Source: CAYSSJ01 sp964433675 (GTDB lineage Bacteria; Cloacimonadota; Cloacimonadia; Cloacimonadales; TCS61). Taken from it: DNA of 59,325 nt. Shown in pieces: positions 26,239 to 35,154 of the stretch. A program made the translations under genes and the position numbers. The stretch spans positions 1 through 59,325 of the forward strand of contig CAYSSJ010000017.1 of the NCBI GenBank assembly GCA_964433675.1, given 5' to 3'. A model generated the notes under the pieces. The model was not told the DNA's origin. It did not search any database and saw only the letters and a list, made by a program, of their open reading frames with translations. Position 1 is the stretch's first letter. The number at the start of each line of letters is the position of its first letter.

Positions 26239-29223
26239 TTACCATTCAAATGAGAATCCCAGTGTGAAACTCCTACCAAAACTTACATTACCGGGATTAT
26301 TAACAGCTAAATTCTGAATATAGACGATCTCTTCGGAAACATAATCTCCGTTTACATCAACATGGTATCCTTTATCTTCATCGTAAGTGTAAGATCCATC
26401 ATCATAAGGAGAGCCGGTGCGTGGATATACATTCTGAGCATTCTTCCTGTTAAACAAGTTGTTAATATCCAAAAATAGACGCATTTTGTTTTTTTCGGTA
26501 AAGTTGAAGTTCTTTGTAAATCTCAAATCTGCTGTTGCTTGATATGGTTTACGATCACTATTTGTTTCGAGCATATTACCTTTTCTATCTGCCGGTGTAT
26601 ATGGTGTCCCTGAAGATATGTTGTAGAATAACCCGATCGAAAAGTCGTCTAACGGGAATAATACATCGGTAAAGGGAAGATAGAATTCTTCGCCTCTTAA
26701 TACTCTGAAAGTGAGATTCATATTAGCACTATGGCGCATATCCCAATCTAGCGGAAACTCTCTAAGATTCATGGTTTCGTCCTGAATAGTGGCTGACGAA
26801 TTATTGCCGGTAGCCCAAGCTAAGGAATATGAGAGCGACCCTGAGATGAAGTGCGATAGCATTCTCCTCAGGTTGATATCTATACCACGGGCACTGCCAT
26901 AATCTTCCGAAATATACTGATACAATGGGATAGTCTGATCTTCCGGTTCTTCATACCAAGGTATAACATCCCCATTTTGTTGCAGATATACACGTTGTGT
27001 ATTAGCATAATTGTACATATTTTTGAAGTAGGCAGCGATATCCATAATATAATCTTCTGATAATTGCTGCTGCAAACCCACTTCGTACGTTACCGTAATT
27101 TGAGGATCCAAGGATGGCTCGCCGATGACTATATTTTCCGCACTTGTGATAGCATCTTCCGGTCTAACTGAAGTGAATATATATTGCATGCGCGGCAATT
27201 GGTTTTGATAGTTGTAACTAAAGTGCAATACAGAGCGTTCGCTAATCGGATGAGAAACACCCAAACGAGGAGAAATCATCAGCTCAGTGGTATCTGTTTC
27301 GAAATCCTGCCAAACATAGCTGCCGTCATCCTGATATACTTTATATCTATCTCCTAAGTACCAGAAATCAAATCGAAGGCCTGCATTTACGATCATACCT
27401 TCCCATTCCATCTTATCTTGGATATAGTAAGCTCCCTGCCACGGATTAGCTTCGTAACCATCAGTCCTGCCCGAAGCTGCTACGGTAGCATCATATAAGT
27501 CACTCACATTATAACGATAAATCCAAATATCTTCTGTTTCATTATAGACTGAATCTGCAGGAGTAACGTTGTCTAAATACTCTGTATATCTGTATCTATC
27601 AATATCCCCTGCATTAATAAGCTGATTTTTTTTGACTTCATGCTTCTGCACTTCAAAACCGGTTTTCAAACTATGAATCTCGTTGGGATGATATTCCAAA
27701 TCTGCTCTCAGTGCATACATAGTATGATCATCATCCTGATGGAACTGATAGATATTGCCCGGGCGAATGAATCCGGGAACAGATCTTTCCTGAGAATCGG
27801 CTAGGATAACCCAAGGATAGAGTCTATCCGATCCATAAAGACCATATTCATCCAACAAATAATCTATACCATCTATTCCGTATGGATCTGGTACTTGCGG
27901 TTCTTCTTCGCCGGTATCAGGATCTATCGGAATATTATCTTCGTTGATGCTAAAATACATATCTCTGCTGATGCCTTTCGGTGTTCTTTTTACATTTCTT
28001 TGGAAAGCACTTGCTTTTACATTTAAATTCATCTGAGAAGAAAACATATGATCATAAGTAAGAAGATACTGAATCTGGTCAGATTCATAATGCATATAAT
28101 TATCCAAAGCATATTTCCAAGCATGAGAATATGGTTTGCTTTCGGACTGATCACCACGAACAGCCAAGCTGATATTTGAGCGTGGAGTAAATATGTATTT
28201 CAGTTTCAAGTTTGCATTATAGTCGTTATAATTCCTGTCGCCAAGATCATACCATAGGAAACTATCTCTACCTTCATAAGGATTGTATGCGCCAAATTCG
28301 TCAACTGTAAGATATTGAAGTTCTTCTACAGGATCGGATACATAATAATCTTTGTATCTTCCATCTTCCCATTTTGCCGTAGTGTTGAAAAAGAATGTAA
28401 ATTTATCTCTAAGGCTTTCAATGCGTGTGCCTAGTACTGGTCCTCCCAATGCAAATCTAATCTCGTCTCTATTTCTGTTTTTATCTGATAGCAAATGATC
28501 GGAGCTGATCTCCATTCTGCCAAAATACTCCGGTCCGCCATCTTGGGTGACAATATTCACCATCCCTGATTGAACGTTCCCGAATTCAGCGGAAAAACCA
28601 CCCGTCATTACACGCATTTCCTTGATCGCATAACTATCGATAGTCAAAGGAGAGCCACCATCCACCGGGTCCGATACTGACATACCGTCCACAGTATAGG
28701 CAACCTCATCCGATCTACCACCACGAACATGCAACTCTCCCGCTGACATGGAAACACCGGCTTGCAAAGCCACAATCCCTTCTATATCACGGACAGCAAG
28801 ATCTGCAATGTCATCGGAAGATACTCCACGTACGGTACCGGTTCGAGCTCGATCCACCATTTCCATACGTGCTTCAGTTACATCCACACCTTCGATCTCA
28901 AGAGCAGTTCTGGGTAATGTAACATTCTGGATCGTAGTTTCGTCGAGATTGATTCTGACTCCGGTAATTAATTGAGTTGTATAACCTATTTGAGAAAAAC
29001 GGACATCGTATTCACCTGGTGGGATATTAATAATCATAAATTGCCCATTCTCTCTGGTTTGCGTTCCCATCTCTGTACCATCTAATACTACATTCGCATA
29101 TGGCACAGGGTTCCCATCTTCATCTCGCACTCTTCCCGCCAAACGGCCTGTTGTCTGGGAAAATAATGCTGTAATCATCATCAGCAGCACTATCAGTGCT
29201 ATTACTATTTTTTTCTGCATCAA
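26239..29223 (-). CDS. TonB-dependent receptor with carboxypeptidase-regulatory-like N-terminal domain
   Basis: This 994-residue protein has a signal peptide (residues 1-22), then a carboxypeptidase-regulatory-like domain (GRLAGRVRDEDGNPVPYANV, to about residue 110) and a plug domain with GELHVRGGRSDEVAYTVDGMSV and EFGNVQSGMVNI (about 120-230). A 22-strand barrel follows and ends in FTLGFSFEW with a terminal aromatic residue. This is the SusC-like/CarboxypepD class common in FCB bacteria; it imports an unknown substrate or supports secretion. No SusD partner is next to it. It leads the operon with exbB, two exbD, tonB, the 1002-residue cargo gene and porV. Confidence 0.95.
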   Translation of the reverse strand: MMQKKIVIALIVLLMMITALFSQTTGRLAGRVRDEDGNPVPYANVVLDGTEMGTQTRENGQFMIINIPPGEYDVRFSQIGYTTQLITGVRINLDETTIQNVTLPRTALEIEGVDVTEARMEMVDRARTGTVRGVSSDDIADLAVRDIEGIVALQAGVSMSAGELHVRGGRSDEVAYTVDGMSVSDPVDGGSPLTIDSYAIKEMRVMTGGFSAEFGNVQSGMVNIVTQDGGPEYFGRMEISSDHLLSDKNRNRDEIRFALGGPVLGTRIESLRDKFTFFFNTTAKWEDGRYKDYYVSDPVEELQYLTVDEFGAYNPYEGRDSFLWYDLGDRNYNDYNANLKLKYIFTPRSNISLAVRGDQSESKPYSHAWKYALDNYMHYESDQIQYLLTYDHMFSSQMNLNVKASAFQRNVKRTPKGISRDMYFSINEDNIPIDPDTGEEEPQVPDPYGIDGIDYLLDEYGLYGSDRLYPWVILADSQERSVPGFIRPGNIYQFHQDDDHTMYALRADLEYHPNEIHSLKTGFEVQKHEVKKNQLINAGDIDRYRYTEYLDNVTPADSVYNETEDIWIYRYNVSDLYDATVAASGRTDGYEANPWQGAYYIQDKMEWEGMIVNAGLRFDFWYLGDRYKVYQDDGSYVWQDFETDTTELMISPRLGVSHPISERSVLHFSYNYQNQLPRMQYIFTSVRPEDAITSAENIVIGEPSLDPQITVTYEVGLQQQLSEDYIMDIAAYFKNMYNYANTQRVYLQQNGDVIPWYEEPEDQTIPLYQYISEDYGSARGIDINLRRMLSHFISGSLSYSLAWATGNNSSATIQDETMNLREFPLDWDMRHSANMNLTFRVLRGEEFYLPFTDVLFPLDDFSIGLFYNISSGTPYTPADRKGNMLETNSDRKPYQATADLRFTKNFNFTEKNKMRLFLDINNLFNRKNAQNVYPRTGSPYDDGSYTYDEDKGYHVDVNGDYVSEEIVYIQNLAVNNPGNVSFGRSFTLGFSFEW

Positions 29224-29261
29224 TACATCCCCCTAATTATTTTATATCTTTTATTCACGTT

Positions 29262-29292
29262 TTATCAGTAAAATTTTTACATTTACTGATAA
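29262..29292. promoter_or_regulatory. Inverted repeat upstream of the receptor operon
   Basis: TTATCAGTAAA (29262-29272) and its exact complement TTTACTGATAA (29282-29292) are separated by nine AT-rich bases. It lies in the 78-base gap between the LipM-like gene and the receptor start. It could be an operator or a weak terminator; no T-run follows on the minus strand, which favours an operator. Confidence 0.45.
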
Positions 29293-29301
29293 CTCAACGA
29301 T

Positions 29302-30120
29302 TCATTTTCTTATATTCCATTCATCTGTCAAGTATTTAGTTTTTAAGCTATTCTTTATTTGCCTCTCAACATAACTCAGACAGCTAATAGTCTCAAATTC
29401 ACAGGATTTCCACTCTTTCATGAACCCGGATTTCAATCTTTCTACTGCTTGATCAAAAGAAACCGAATTTTCGAGAATATTATTTATGCAGATGGTTTTC
29501 CTGGAAAAAAATGATGCCATCCGTTTTCTATCTTTTTCGCTGATATTGGGTAGAAACTCGGCAATACCACTTTGATCTCGGTTTAACAGAATAGAGCCAT
29601 GCTGCAGAAGCACATCATTTTTTCTCACCTGAGCACTACCTACTATTTTTCTGTTTTGATAAGAAAGTTCATAGCGGGAACTGCTCGAAAAGCAAGGATT
29701 CGCGTCTTTTCGCTGTTGATGAGAATCTACACTCCCTTTTTCAAAATCCACTTCTATGCCAAGCAAAGCTAAGCCTCTCTTCAAAGCTTTACTTATAGAC
29801 GCGTAAGACTCTATTATACTTCCTTGAAGATGGTCTTTTAGCGGAGAAATGACAGCATAGGTTATCTCCTCGTGATGTAAGACAGCTCTACCGCCTGTGG
29901 GCCTCCTTACATAATCATAACCTTTGTCTTTTACTTTTTGCAAATCGATTTGCTTGGCTATTTCTTGATTATAGCCATAAGACACAGTAGGCAGTTTCCA
30001 ATCATAAAACCTTAGTGTCGGCAGCGCTTTCCCTTCAGAAATAGCTTGCATGATCGCTTCATCTATAGCCATATTCTCTGCCGCTGATAGTTTTCCGTCC
30101 AATAATACACGCCACTTCAT
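29302..30120 (-). CDS. LipM/LplA-family octanoyl- or lipoyl-transferase
   Basis: This 272-residue protein belongs to the biotin/lipoate ligase fold. Key motifs are RRPTGGRAVLHHEEITYAV (residues 72-90), the nucleophile candidate Cys143 in NPCF, YELSYQNRKIVGSAQ with Lys158, and QHGSILLN. The Cys in the xCF position and the GSAQ block match Bacillus LipM, an octanoyl-ACP:GcvH octanoyltransferase. LplA-type ligases lack this Cys. It is therefore more likely LipM-like than a true lipoate ligase. It is the last gene of the ptsN-to-lipM operon, and its start follows the small membrane protein by two bases. Confidence 0.85.
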   Translation of the reverse strand: MKWRVLLDGKLSAAENMAIDEAIMQAISEGKALPTLRFYDWKLPTVSYGYNQEIAKQIDLQKVKDKGYDYVRRPTGGRAVLHHEEITYAVISPLKDHLQGSIIESYASISKALKRGLALLGIEVDFEKGSVDSHQQRKDANPCFSSSSRYELSYQNRKIVGSAQVRKNDVLLQHGSILLNRDQSGIAEFLPNISEKDRKRMASFFSRKTICINNILENSVSFDQAVERLKSGFMKEWKSCEFETISCLSYVERQIKNSLKTKYLTDEWNIRK

Positions 30121-30122
30121 AA

Positions 30123-30326
30123 TTACTCGATAATCAGCTGTTGCTCTTGCTCTTCTTGTCGAAAATGTTCAAACAATTGATGAGAGTCCGGATGGGTAAA
30201 AACCCGTATTAGAGCGAAAACAAAGAGAAACAACAAGATCTTGACAAAGACACTCACCCAAGAGGAGAGTTTGCTTCTTTTTCTATCTTCCAAGCGTCTT
30301 TGGAACTCTTCTTGCAGCTTACCCAT
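30123..30326 (-). CDS. Small single-span membrane protein, unknown
   Basis: This 67-residue protein has a basic N-terminal helix (EEFQRRLEDRKRSK), one membrane helix (residues 22-44, WVSVFVKILLFLFVFALIRVF) and an acidic Gln-rich tail (EHFRQEEQEQQLIIE). I do not recognise it. It lies between the aminotransferase and the LipM-like gene with gaps of five and two bases, so it is probably real and cotranslated. No clear ribosome site is visible; translational coupling is likely. Confidence 0.6.
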   Translation of the reverse strand: MGKLQEEFQRRLEDRKRSKLSSWVSVFVKILLFLFVFALIRVFTHPDSHQLFEHFRQEEQEQQLIIE

Positions 30327-30331
30327 TTTTT

Positions 30332-31534
30332 TTAATTCAACAAGGAAGCAAGTCCTTGTTCGAACCTTTTTAATCCTTCCCTGATATTATCCATACTATT
30401 GGCATAAGAGAATCGGACATTATTGGGCGCTCCAAATGCCGATCCCGCAACAATTGCTATATTGACTGTCTTCAATAAATATTCGCATAGTTGAATGGTA
30501 TTTTTGATGCCGCGGTTATTGTTATCCAGATAGAAGCTAACATCGGGCATAGCGTAGAAAGCGCCTTTGGGCATGTTGCAGGATATATTATCGATCGAGT
30601 TCAGCTTATCAACCAGATAGTCTCTTCTTAGCTGAAATTCTTTGCGCATCTTCTGAACACTATCTTCCGATTTATTCAAAGCTACTATGGCAGCTTTTTG
30701 AGTAATTGAATTCACACAAGATGAAGTATGGCTCTGTATCCGATTCGCTCTTTTTATGATCTCGGTCGGACCGGCAGCCCAGCCCAGTCGCCAACCTGTC
30801 ATACAATAAGCTTTTGATACACCGTTGATCACAATGGAGATCTCTCTGATCTCCGGTGAAATTGAGGCGATAGAAACATGTTTCTCATCATCATAGATCA
30901 ATTTCTCATATATTTCATCGGATATGACCGCAATATCATTTCTCAGGCATACATCGGCTATTTCTGCCAATTCTTTTTTGTTATAAACACTACCGGTAGG
31001 ATTATTGGGAGAATTCAATATCAGAGCTTTGGGATTGGATAATGTCTCTATCATCTCTTCCAACTGCTGAGCTGATATCTTGAAATCTGTTTTCATATCG
31101 GTTTGCAGCAAGATCGGGAAAGCATCTACCATCTCTACCTGAGAGGTATAACTAACCCAATATGGTGAGGGGATCAAGACTTCATCACGGGGATCGCAAA
31201 TAGTCATCAATATATTCACTATTGCAGCTTTTGCGCCCGGTGATACCATGATATCTTCTACCCGGCAATCTATGTTGTTGTCTTCTTTGAGTTTCTTTCT
31301 GATCGCTTCTCGTAATTCCAATATACCGGCAGCCTCGGTATAGCGAGTAAAATTCTGATCAATAGCCAGTTTTGCTTCTTCTTTGATAATCTCGGGCGTA
31401 TTAAAATCAGGCTCGCCCACACCGAAATTGATTACATCTATCCCTTGACTACGCATCTGTTTTGCCATGGAAGAGACAGTAAGTGTCGGTGAAGGTTTGA
31501 TCGCCCGAGCTCGATGTGAAATTCGAATACCCAT
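30332..31534 (-). CDS. Class I pyridoxal-phosphate aminotransferase (aspartate-type)
   Basis: This 400-residue protein begins ISHRARAIKPSPTLTVSSMAKQM and contains the features of the AspB subfamily: GEPDFNTPEII, NSPNNPTGSVY, the PLP lysine in NGVSKAYCMTGWRLGW (about residue 240) and the C-terminal Arg in NNVRFSYANS (about 380). It transfers amino groups between an amino acid (probably aspartate) and 2-oxoglutarate. Substrate cannot be read from sequence alone. It is 16 bases after glyS. Confidence 0.92.
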   Translation of the reverse strand: MGIRISHRARAIKPSPTLTVSSMAKQMRSQGIDVINFGVGEPDFNTPEIIKEEAKLAIDQNFTRYTEAAGILELREAIRKKLKEDNNIDCRVEDIMVSPGAKAAIVNILMTICDPRDEVLIPSPYWVSYTSQVEMVDAFPILLQTDMKTDFKISAQQLEEMIETLSNPKALILNSPNNPTGSVYNKKELAEIADVCLRNDIAVISDEIYEKLIYDDEKHVSIASISPEIREISIVINGVSKAYCMTGWRLGWAAGPTEIIKRANRIQSHTSSCVNSITQKAAIVALNKSEDSVQKMRKEFQLRRDYLVDKLNSIDNISCNMPKGAFYAMPDVSFYLDNNNRGIKNTIQLCEYLLKTVNIAIVAGSAFGAPNNVRFSYANSMDNIREGLKRFEQGLASLLN

Positions 31535-31550
31535 TTCTTCTCCTATTATC

Positions 31551-33629
31551 TTATTTTTTTTCTTCGACGACTAATTTGTTTAGATCCGCTACAGATAGAA
31601 ATAATTTGCGGATCTCGTATAATAAACCATATCGGTTCAAACTGACCTTTTCATCTTCGCAGTTCACCAATACATCATCAAAAAATTGATCTATATATAC
31701 TCTAAAATCGACTAAATTTTGTAATACGGCAGCATAATTTTTAGTTTCCAGAAGTTTATTTACGGTTTTGGAAAGTTCCACTGTTTTGCGATGTAGTTCC
31801 ATTTCTGTCTTTTCTGAAAACAAGTTGGGATCGATCTGGGGAATCTTCTGACAATCTGCGATAATATTTGAAACTCGTTTGAAACCGAGAACCAAAGTTA
31901 TGAACTCATCCTTGTCTTTGTAATTCTGTAAAGCTTGTGCTCGTTTTATCAGATCTTTTACATTACTATGATCAATATGCATTACACTATCTATGATATC
32001 ATAACTAAAACCTTGTTTTTGGAGATGCCAATCTATCCGCTGTTGTATAAACTCATATACTTTATCTTTATTGGAATTTTTCCCGTCCAATAGTTTATAA
32101 GCTCGGTCGATAAGCTCATAGATATTTAGATCGAACTGCATATTTTCGATTATGCGGATTATCCCATTTGCTGCTCTCCTAAGAGCATATGGGTCATTGG
32201 AGCCGGTAGGCAGGTCATTACAACTAATGATTCCACAAATCGTATCAATTTTGTCGGCGATCGCAACGACCGCTCCCGCTAAAGTCTCCGGTGTGTCATC
32301 TTTACTGCCACGGGGCATATAATGCTCATAGATAGCTTGTGCCACCGAATCTTCCTCTCCACTCAATTCTGCATATTTCATGCCGATATAGCCCTGCAAT
32401 CTGGTAAATTCTTTCTCACCCAGCATCAAAGAGACAAGATCAGCTTTGCATAAATAGGCAGCCCTCTTCACATTATTTTTGTCTTGTTCGGATAGTTTCT
32501 GTTTTTGTGATACAAATGCAGACAGCTCCATAATCCGCTCAGTCTTTTTATACATGCTACCCAAATCAGCATGGAAGGTAACATCTTTGAGTCGTGACAC
32601 ATAAGTTTCCAAGGGGTTTTTAGTATCTTCATCAAAATAGAATTGGGCATCTTCCAGACGTGCATTTACCACTCTTTGGTTACCTTTGGCGATCAATTCA
32701 GAATACTGCGGGTCTCCGTTTGAAACGAACACGAAACTATTGGTCAGTTTACCATCGTCAGTTTTCATGGCGAAATACTTCTGATGATAAGATAGTGTGG
32801 TAGTGATGATCTCTTCCGGTAAACCCAAAAATTTTTCATCGAAGCTGGCTATTGTAGCAGTAGGGAATTCAACCAGATCGGTTACCTCTTCCAGCAATTG
32901 GGTATTTCTAAGTATCTGAGTTTCGGTACCCTTCTCGGTTGTCCTTAGCTGCTCTTCTATCTTTTGTTTACGCTTGGCTCTGCAAGCTACGACATATACT
33001 TTCTCCAATTCCTGTTCATAATCGGCTATTTTGCTGATAGTTAATTCTTCTTTGCAAAACCTGTTGCCTCGCAGTTTCTCATCTGAGTTTATATCGCCAT
33101 ATTTGAGGGGTAGAGCAGTATCTCCATACATACAAAGCATCCATCGGATTGGTCTGGCGAACCAAAGAGAGCGTTTGTTCCACCTCATTGTTTTGGGAAA
33201 ATTAAGAGCTGAGACAGCTTCCGGAATCAAACCGGACAAAATGTCAGAAGTATCTTCCCCTTTGATAAACTGTGACACTGCTATTTTTTTACCTTTGCCA
33301 GTCTCTATCGTATAAACATCATCTTTTTGCGCATCGGCAGATCTTAAAAAACCTTCTCCTGCTTTGGTCAAATCACCATTTTTATCATACGCCACATCGA
33401 CCGATGGACCTACTCTTTCCTGCTGCTTGTCCGCTTGTTTGGTCTGCAATTTATCGATTGTGATGGCGAGTCTTCTGGGTGTAGAGTAAGTAACTATTTC
33501 CGCATGTTGAAGTTCCAGATATTTAAGTTTCGTTTCAATATATTTTACAAAAGCTTTGACTGCGGGTTGAATGTAAGCAGCGGGTATCTCTTCGAAACCG
33601 AGTTCAAACAGAAAGTCCTGATAATTCAT
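31551..33629 (-). CDS. glyS: Glycine--tRNA ligase beta subunit
   Basis: This 692-residue subunit has the typical N-terminal FELGFEEIPAAYI, the RRLAITI element, FPKTMRWN, RPIRWMLCMYGD and a C-terminal anticodon-binding region (DFRVYIDQFFDDVLVN). Length matches the family. The partner catalytic alpha subunit (glyQ) is normally directly upstream but is absent here: the gene before it encodes a PorV-like barrel. GlyQ must be elsewhere in the genome. The gene sits in an operon of otherwise unrelated functions. Confidence 0.97.
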   Translation of the reverse strand: MNYQDFLFELGFEEIPAAYIQPAVKAFVKYIETKLKYLELQHAEIVTYSTPRRLAITIDKLQTKQADKQQERVGPSVDVAYDKNGDLTKAGEGFLRSADAQKDDVYTIETGKGKKIAVSQFIKGEDTSDILSGLIPEAVSALNFPKTMRWNKRSLWFARPIRWMLCMYGDTALPLKYGDINSDEKLRGNRFCKEELTISKIADYEQELEKVYVVACRAKRKQKIEEQLRTTEKGTETQILRNTQLLEEVTDLVEFPTATIASFDEKFLGLPEEIITTTLSYHQKYFAMKTDDGKLTNSFVFVSNGDPQYSELIAKGNQRVVNARLEDAQFYFDEDTKNPLETYVSRLKDVTFHADLGSMYKKTERIMELSAFVSQKQKLSEQDKNNVKRAAYLCKADLVSLMLGEKEFTRLQGYIGMKYAELSGEEDSVAQAIYEHYMPRGSKDDTPETLAGAVVAIADKIDTICGIISCNDLPTGSNDPYALRRAANGIIRIIENMQFDLNIYELIDRAYKLLDGKNSNKDKVYEFIQQRIDWHLQKQGFSYDIIDSVMHIDHSNVKDLIKRAQALQNYKDKDEFITLVLGFKRVSNIIADCQKIPQIDPNLFSEKTEMELHRKTVELSKTVNKLLETKNYAAVLQNLVDFRVYIDQFFDDVLVNCEDEKVSLNRYGLLYEIRKLFLSVADLNKLVVEEKK

Positions 33630-33671
33630 ATATCTCTCGTCTATTTCTATTTATTTATTTCTCTGTATAAT

Positions 33672-34610
33672 TTAGAAATCATAAGTTACAGAAATCTGGT
33701 TTATTAATCCCAAATCACCATAAGAGGCAACAGAATAATCCAGTTTATACTGATCCCAGTTTATACCAAATCCGGCAGAAATCCCTGAGAGCGTATCACC
33801 CGAGCCTCCCAGTTTCCAATCATCTGCGTCCGATTTGTATCCGATCCGAGCTGTAAATATGGGATGGATCTGGTATTCAGTGCCAAATCTAAGGCTATAA
33901 TCCTCAGCTAATGGCTGGTAAAATTCCAGAAGAACAAAGAGTGTCTCCAGCGGATTATAATTGAAACCGGCAGTAATAATCATCGGCATTTCTTCTTCAT
34001 ATTCATCTTCGGTATAATATGTAAGTTGTCTGCCGACATTTTGCAAAGTGATTCCCAGTTTCAAATCCTCATTTGTCGTCTGGTGCAGAATTCCCAAATC
34101 GAATGCTACTGCAGATGCAGAGTGATCATCCAGACTTTCATGCAGCCATTTGCAGGTTACCCCGATATCCAATATATCCATCACCTCATATCCCAATGAC
34201 ATACCCATCAGGAAATTTGAGATACCGAAATCTCCGTCTGTTCCGGCAAAATTGCCTTGGGGATCTACCAGAGTTCGAGTCTCTTTACCATAAAGATTTT
34301 GGACAAATGGTGCAATTGTGAGCCGTTGATTGATCGGATGGGCATAGATCAATGCCCCACCATGCATCCCTTCAAAATGATTGTTATAGGTTGTCGTAAC
34401 TGACTGTGTCTGCACTTGAGCCAAACCTGCCGGATTATAGAACGCTGCATATGCGTCATTGGCTAATCCTGAATAAGCATGAGCCAATGCAGACGCTCGA
34501 GCGGAATATTGCACTTTCAAAAAGCTGAACCCCGTCGTTCCCGTCTCTTCGTTCACAGCGAACAATCCCACTGATAATAGTATCAGTAATACAATTAGCT
34601 TAGATTTCAT
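33672..34610 (-). CDS. PorV/PorQ-like outer-membrane protein
   Basis: This 312-residue protein has a signal peptide (residues 1-18), then FSFLKVQYSARASALAHAYSGLANDAYAAFYNPAGLA, a clear PorV/PorQ-type start, and a barrel ending INQISVTYDF. It is 42 bases upstream of glyS and overlaps the end of ptsN by 11 bases. Unlike the other PorV genes it has no tail-bearing cargo beside it. It may be a shared PorQ/PorV factor, but its role cannot be read from sequence. Confidence 0.85.
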   Translation of the reverse strand: MKSKLIVLLILLSVGLFAVNEETGTTGFSFLKVQYSARASALAHAYSGLANDAYAAFYNPAGLAQVQTQSVTTTYNNHFEGMHGGALIYAHPINQRLTIAPFVQNLYGKETRTLVDPQGNFAGTDGDFGISNFLMGMSLGYEVMDILDIGVTCKWLHESLDDHSASAVAFDLGILHQTTNEDLKLGITLQNVGRQLTYYTEDEYEEEMPMIITAGFNYNPLETLFVLLEFYQPLAEDYSLRFGTEYQIHPIFTARIGYKSDADDWKLGGSGDTLSGISAGFGINWDQYKLDYSVASYGDLGLINQISVTYDF

Positions 34611-35052
34611 TTTCCAAATCCTCTAATAGTTCATATAGTTGCTCTTCGTTATCACAATTCAACATCTTTTTGATGTTATCATCATTTTTTAGATAATTTG
34701 ATATCAGACTCAAAATCTGCATATACTCCTTTTTCATACTTTCCGGAACAACTATCATAAAAATGATGCGTACCGGATTATTATCAACCGAATCAAATTC
34801 GAGTTCGTTGTCAAGTACAAAAACTGCTATACTCAATTGTTTCACTGATGCAGAACGGGCATGTGGGATTGCTATTCCTCTACCTATACCAGTAGAGACG
34901 ATTTTTTCACGTGCTAATATGGCATCCAAAAATTTTTTCTGGTCATCTACTATCCCCTTTTCATGAAGAAATTCGGTCATCTCGGTCAGACAGCTCTTTT
35001 TATCAAGAGCATAATAATGCATTTTTATCAGCTCCGGAGAAAATAACCTCAT
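34600..35052 (-). CDS. ptsN: PTS EIIA (PtsN-type) regulatory protein
   Basis: This 150-residue single EIIA domain of the fructose/nitrogen type has the phosphorylatable His64 in GRGIAIPHARS. Additional family features are AILAREKIVSTGIG before it and the VRIIFMIVVP strand after it. PtsN-type proteins regulate metabolism or K+ transport rather than sugar uptake; no membrane PTS component is nearby. The first gene of the minus-strand operon, it has an AGGGAAG ribosome site and overlaps the PorV-like gene. Confidence 0.9.
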   Translation of the reverse strand: MRLFSPELIKMHYYALDKKSCLTEMTEFLHEKGIVDDQKKFLDAILAREKIVSTGIGRGIAIPHARSASVKQLSIAVFVLDNELEFDSVDNNPVRIIFMIVVPESMKKEYMQILSLISNYLKNDDNIKKMLNCDNEEQLYELLEDLENEI

Positions 35053-35090
35053 TTACACTTCCCTAATAAATTTGTTTGTCATTTATTTAC

Positions 35091-35108
35091 TTGACTTTCA
35101 ATAGTCAA
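35091..35108. promoter_or_regulatory. Perfect inverted repeat in divergent promoter region
   Basis: TTGACT (35091-35096) and AGTCAA (35103-35108) flank six bases, in the 102-base gap between ptsN (minus) and the parvulin-like gene (plus). The TTGACT arm could serve as a -35 box for the plus strand. It may be an operator for one or both genes. Confidence 0.3.
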
Positions 35109-35154
35109 TTCATTTTTTTGATTTTCATAATAAAAGGATATAAGGAGATAGTAT

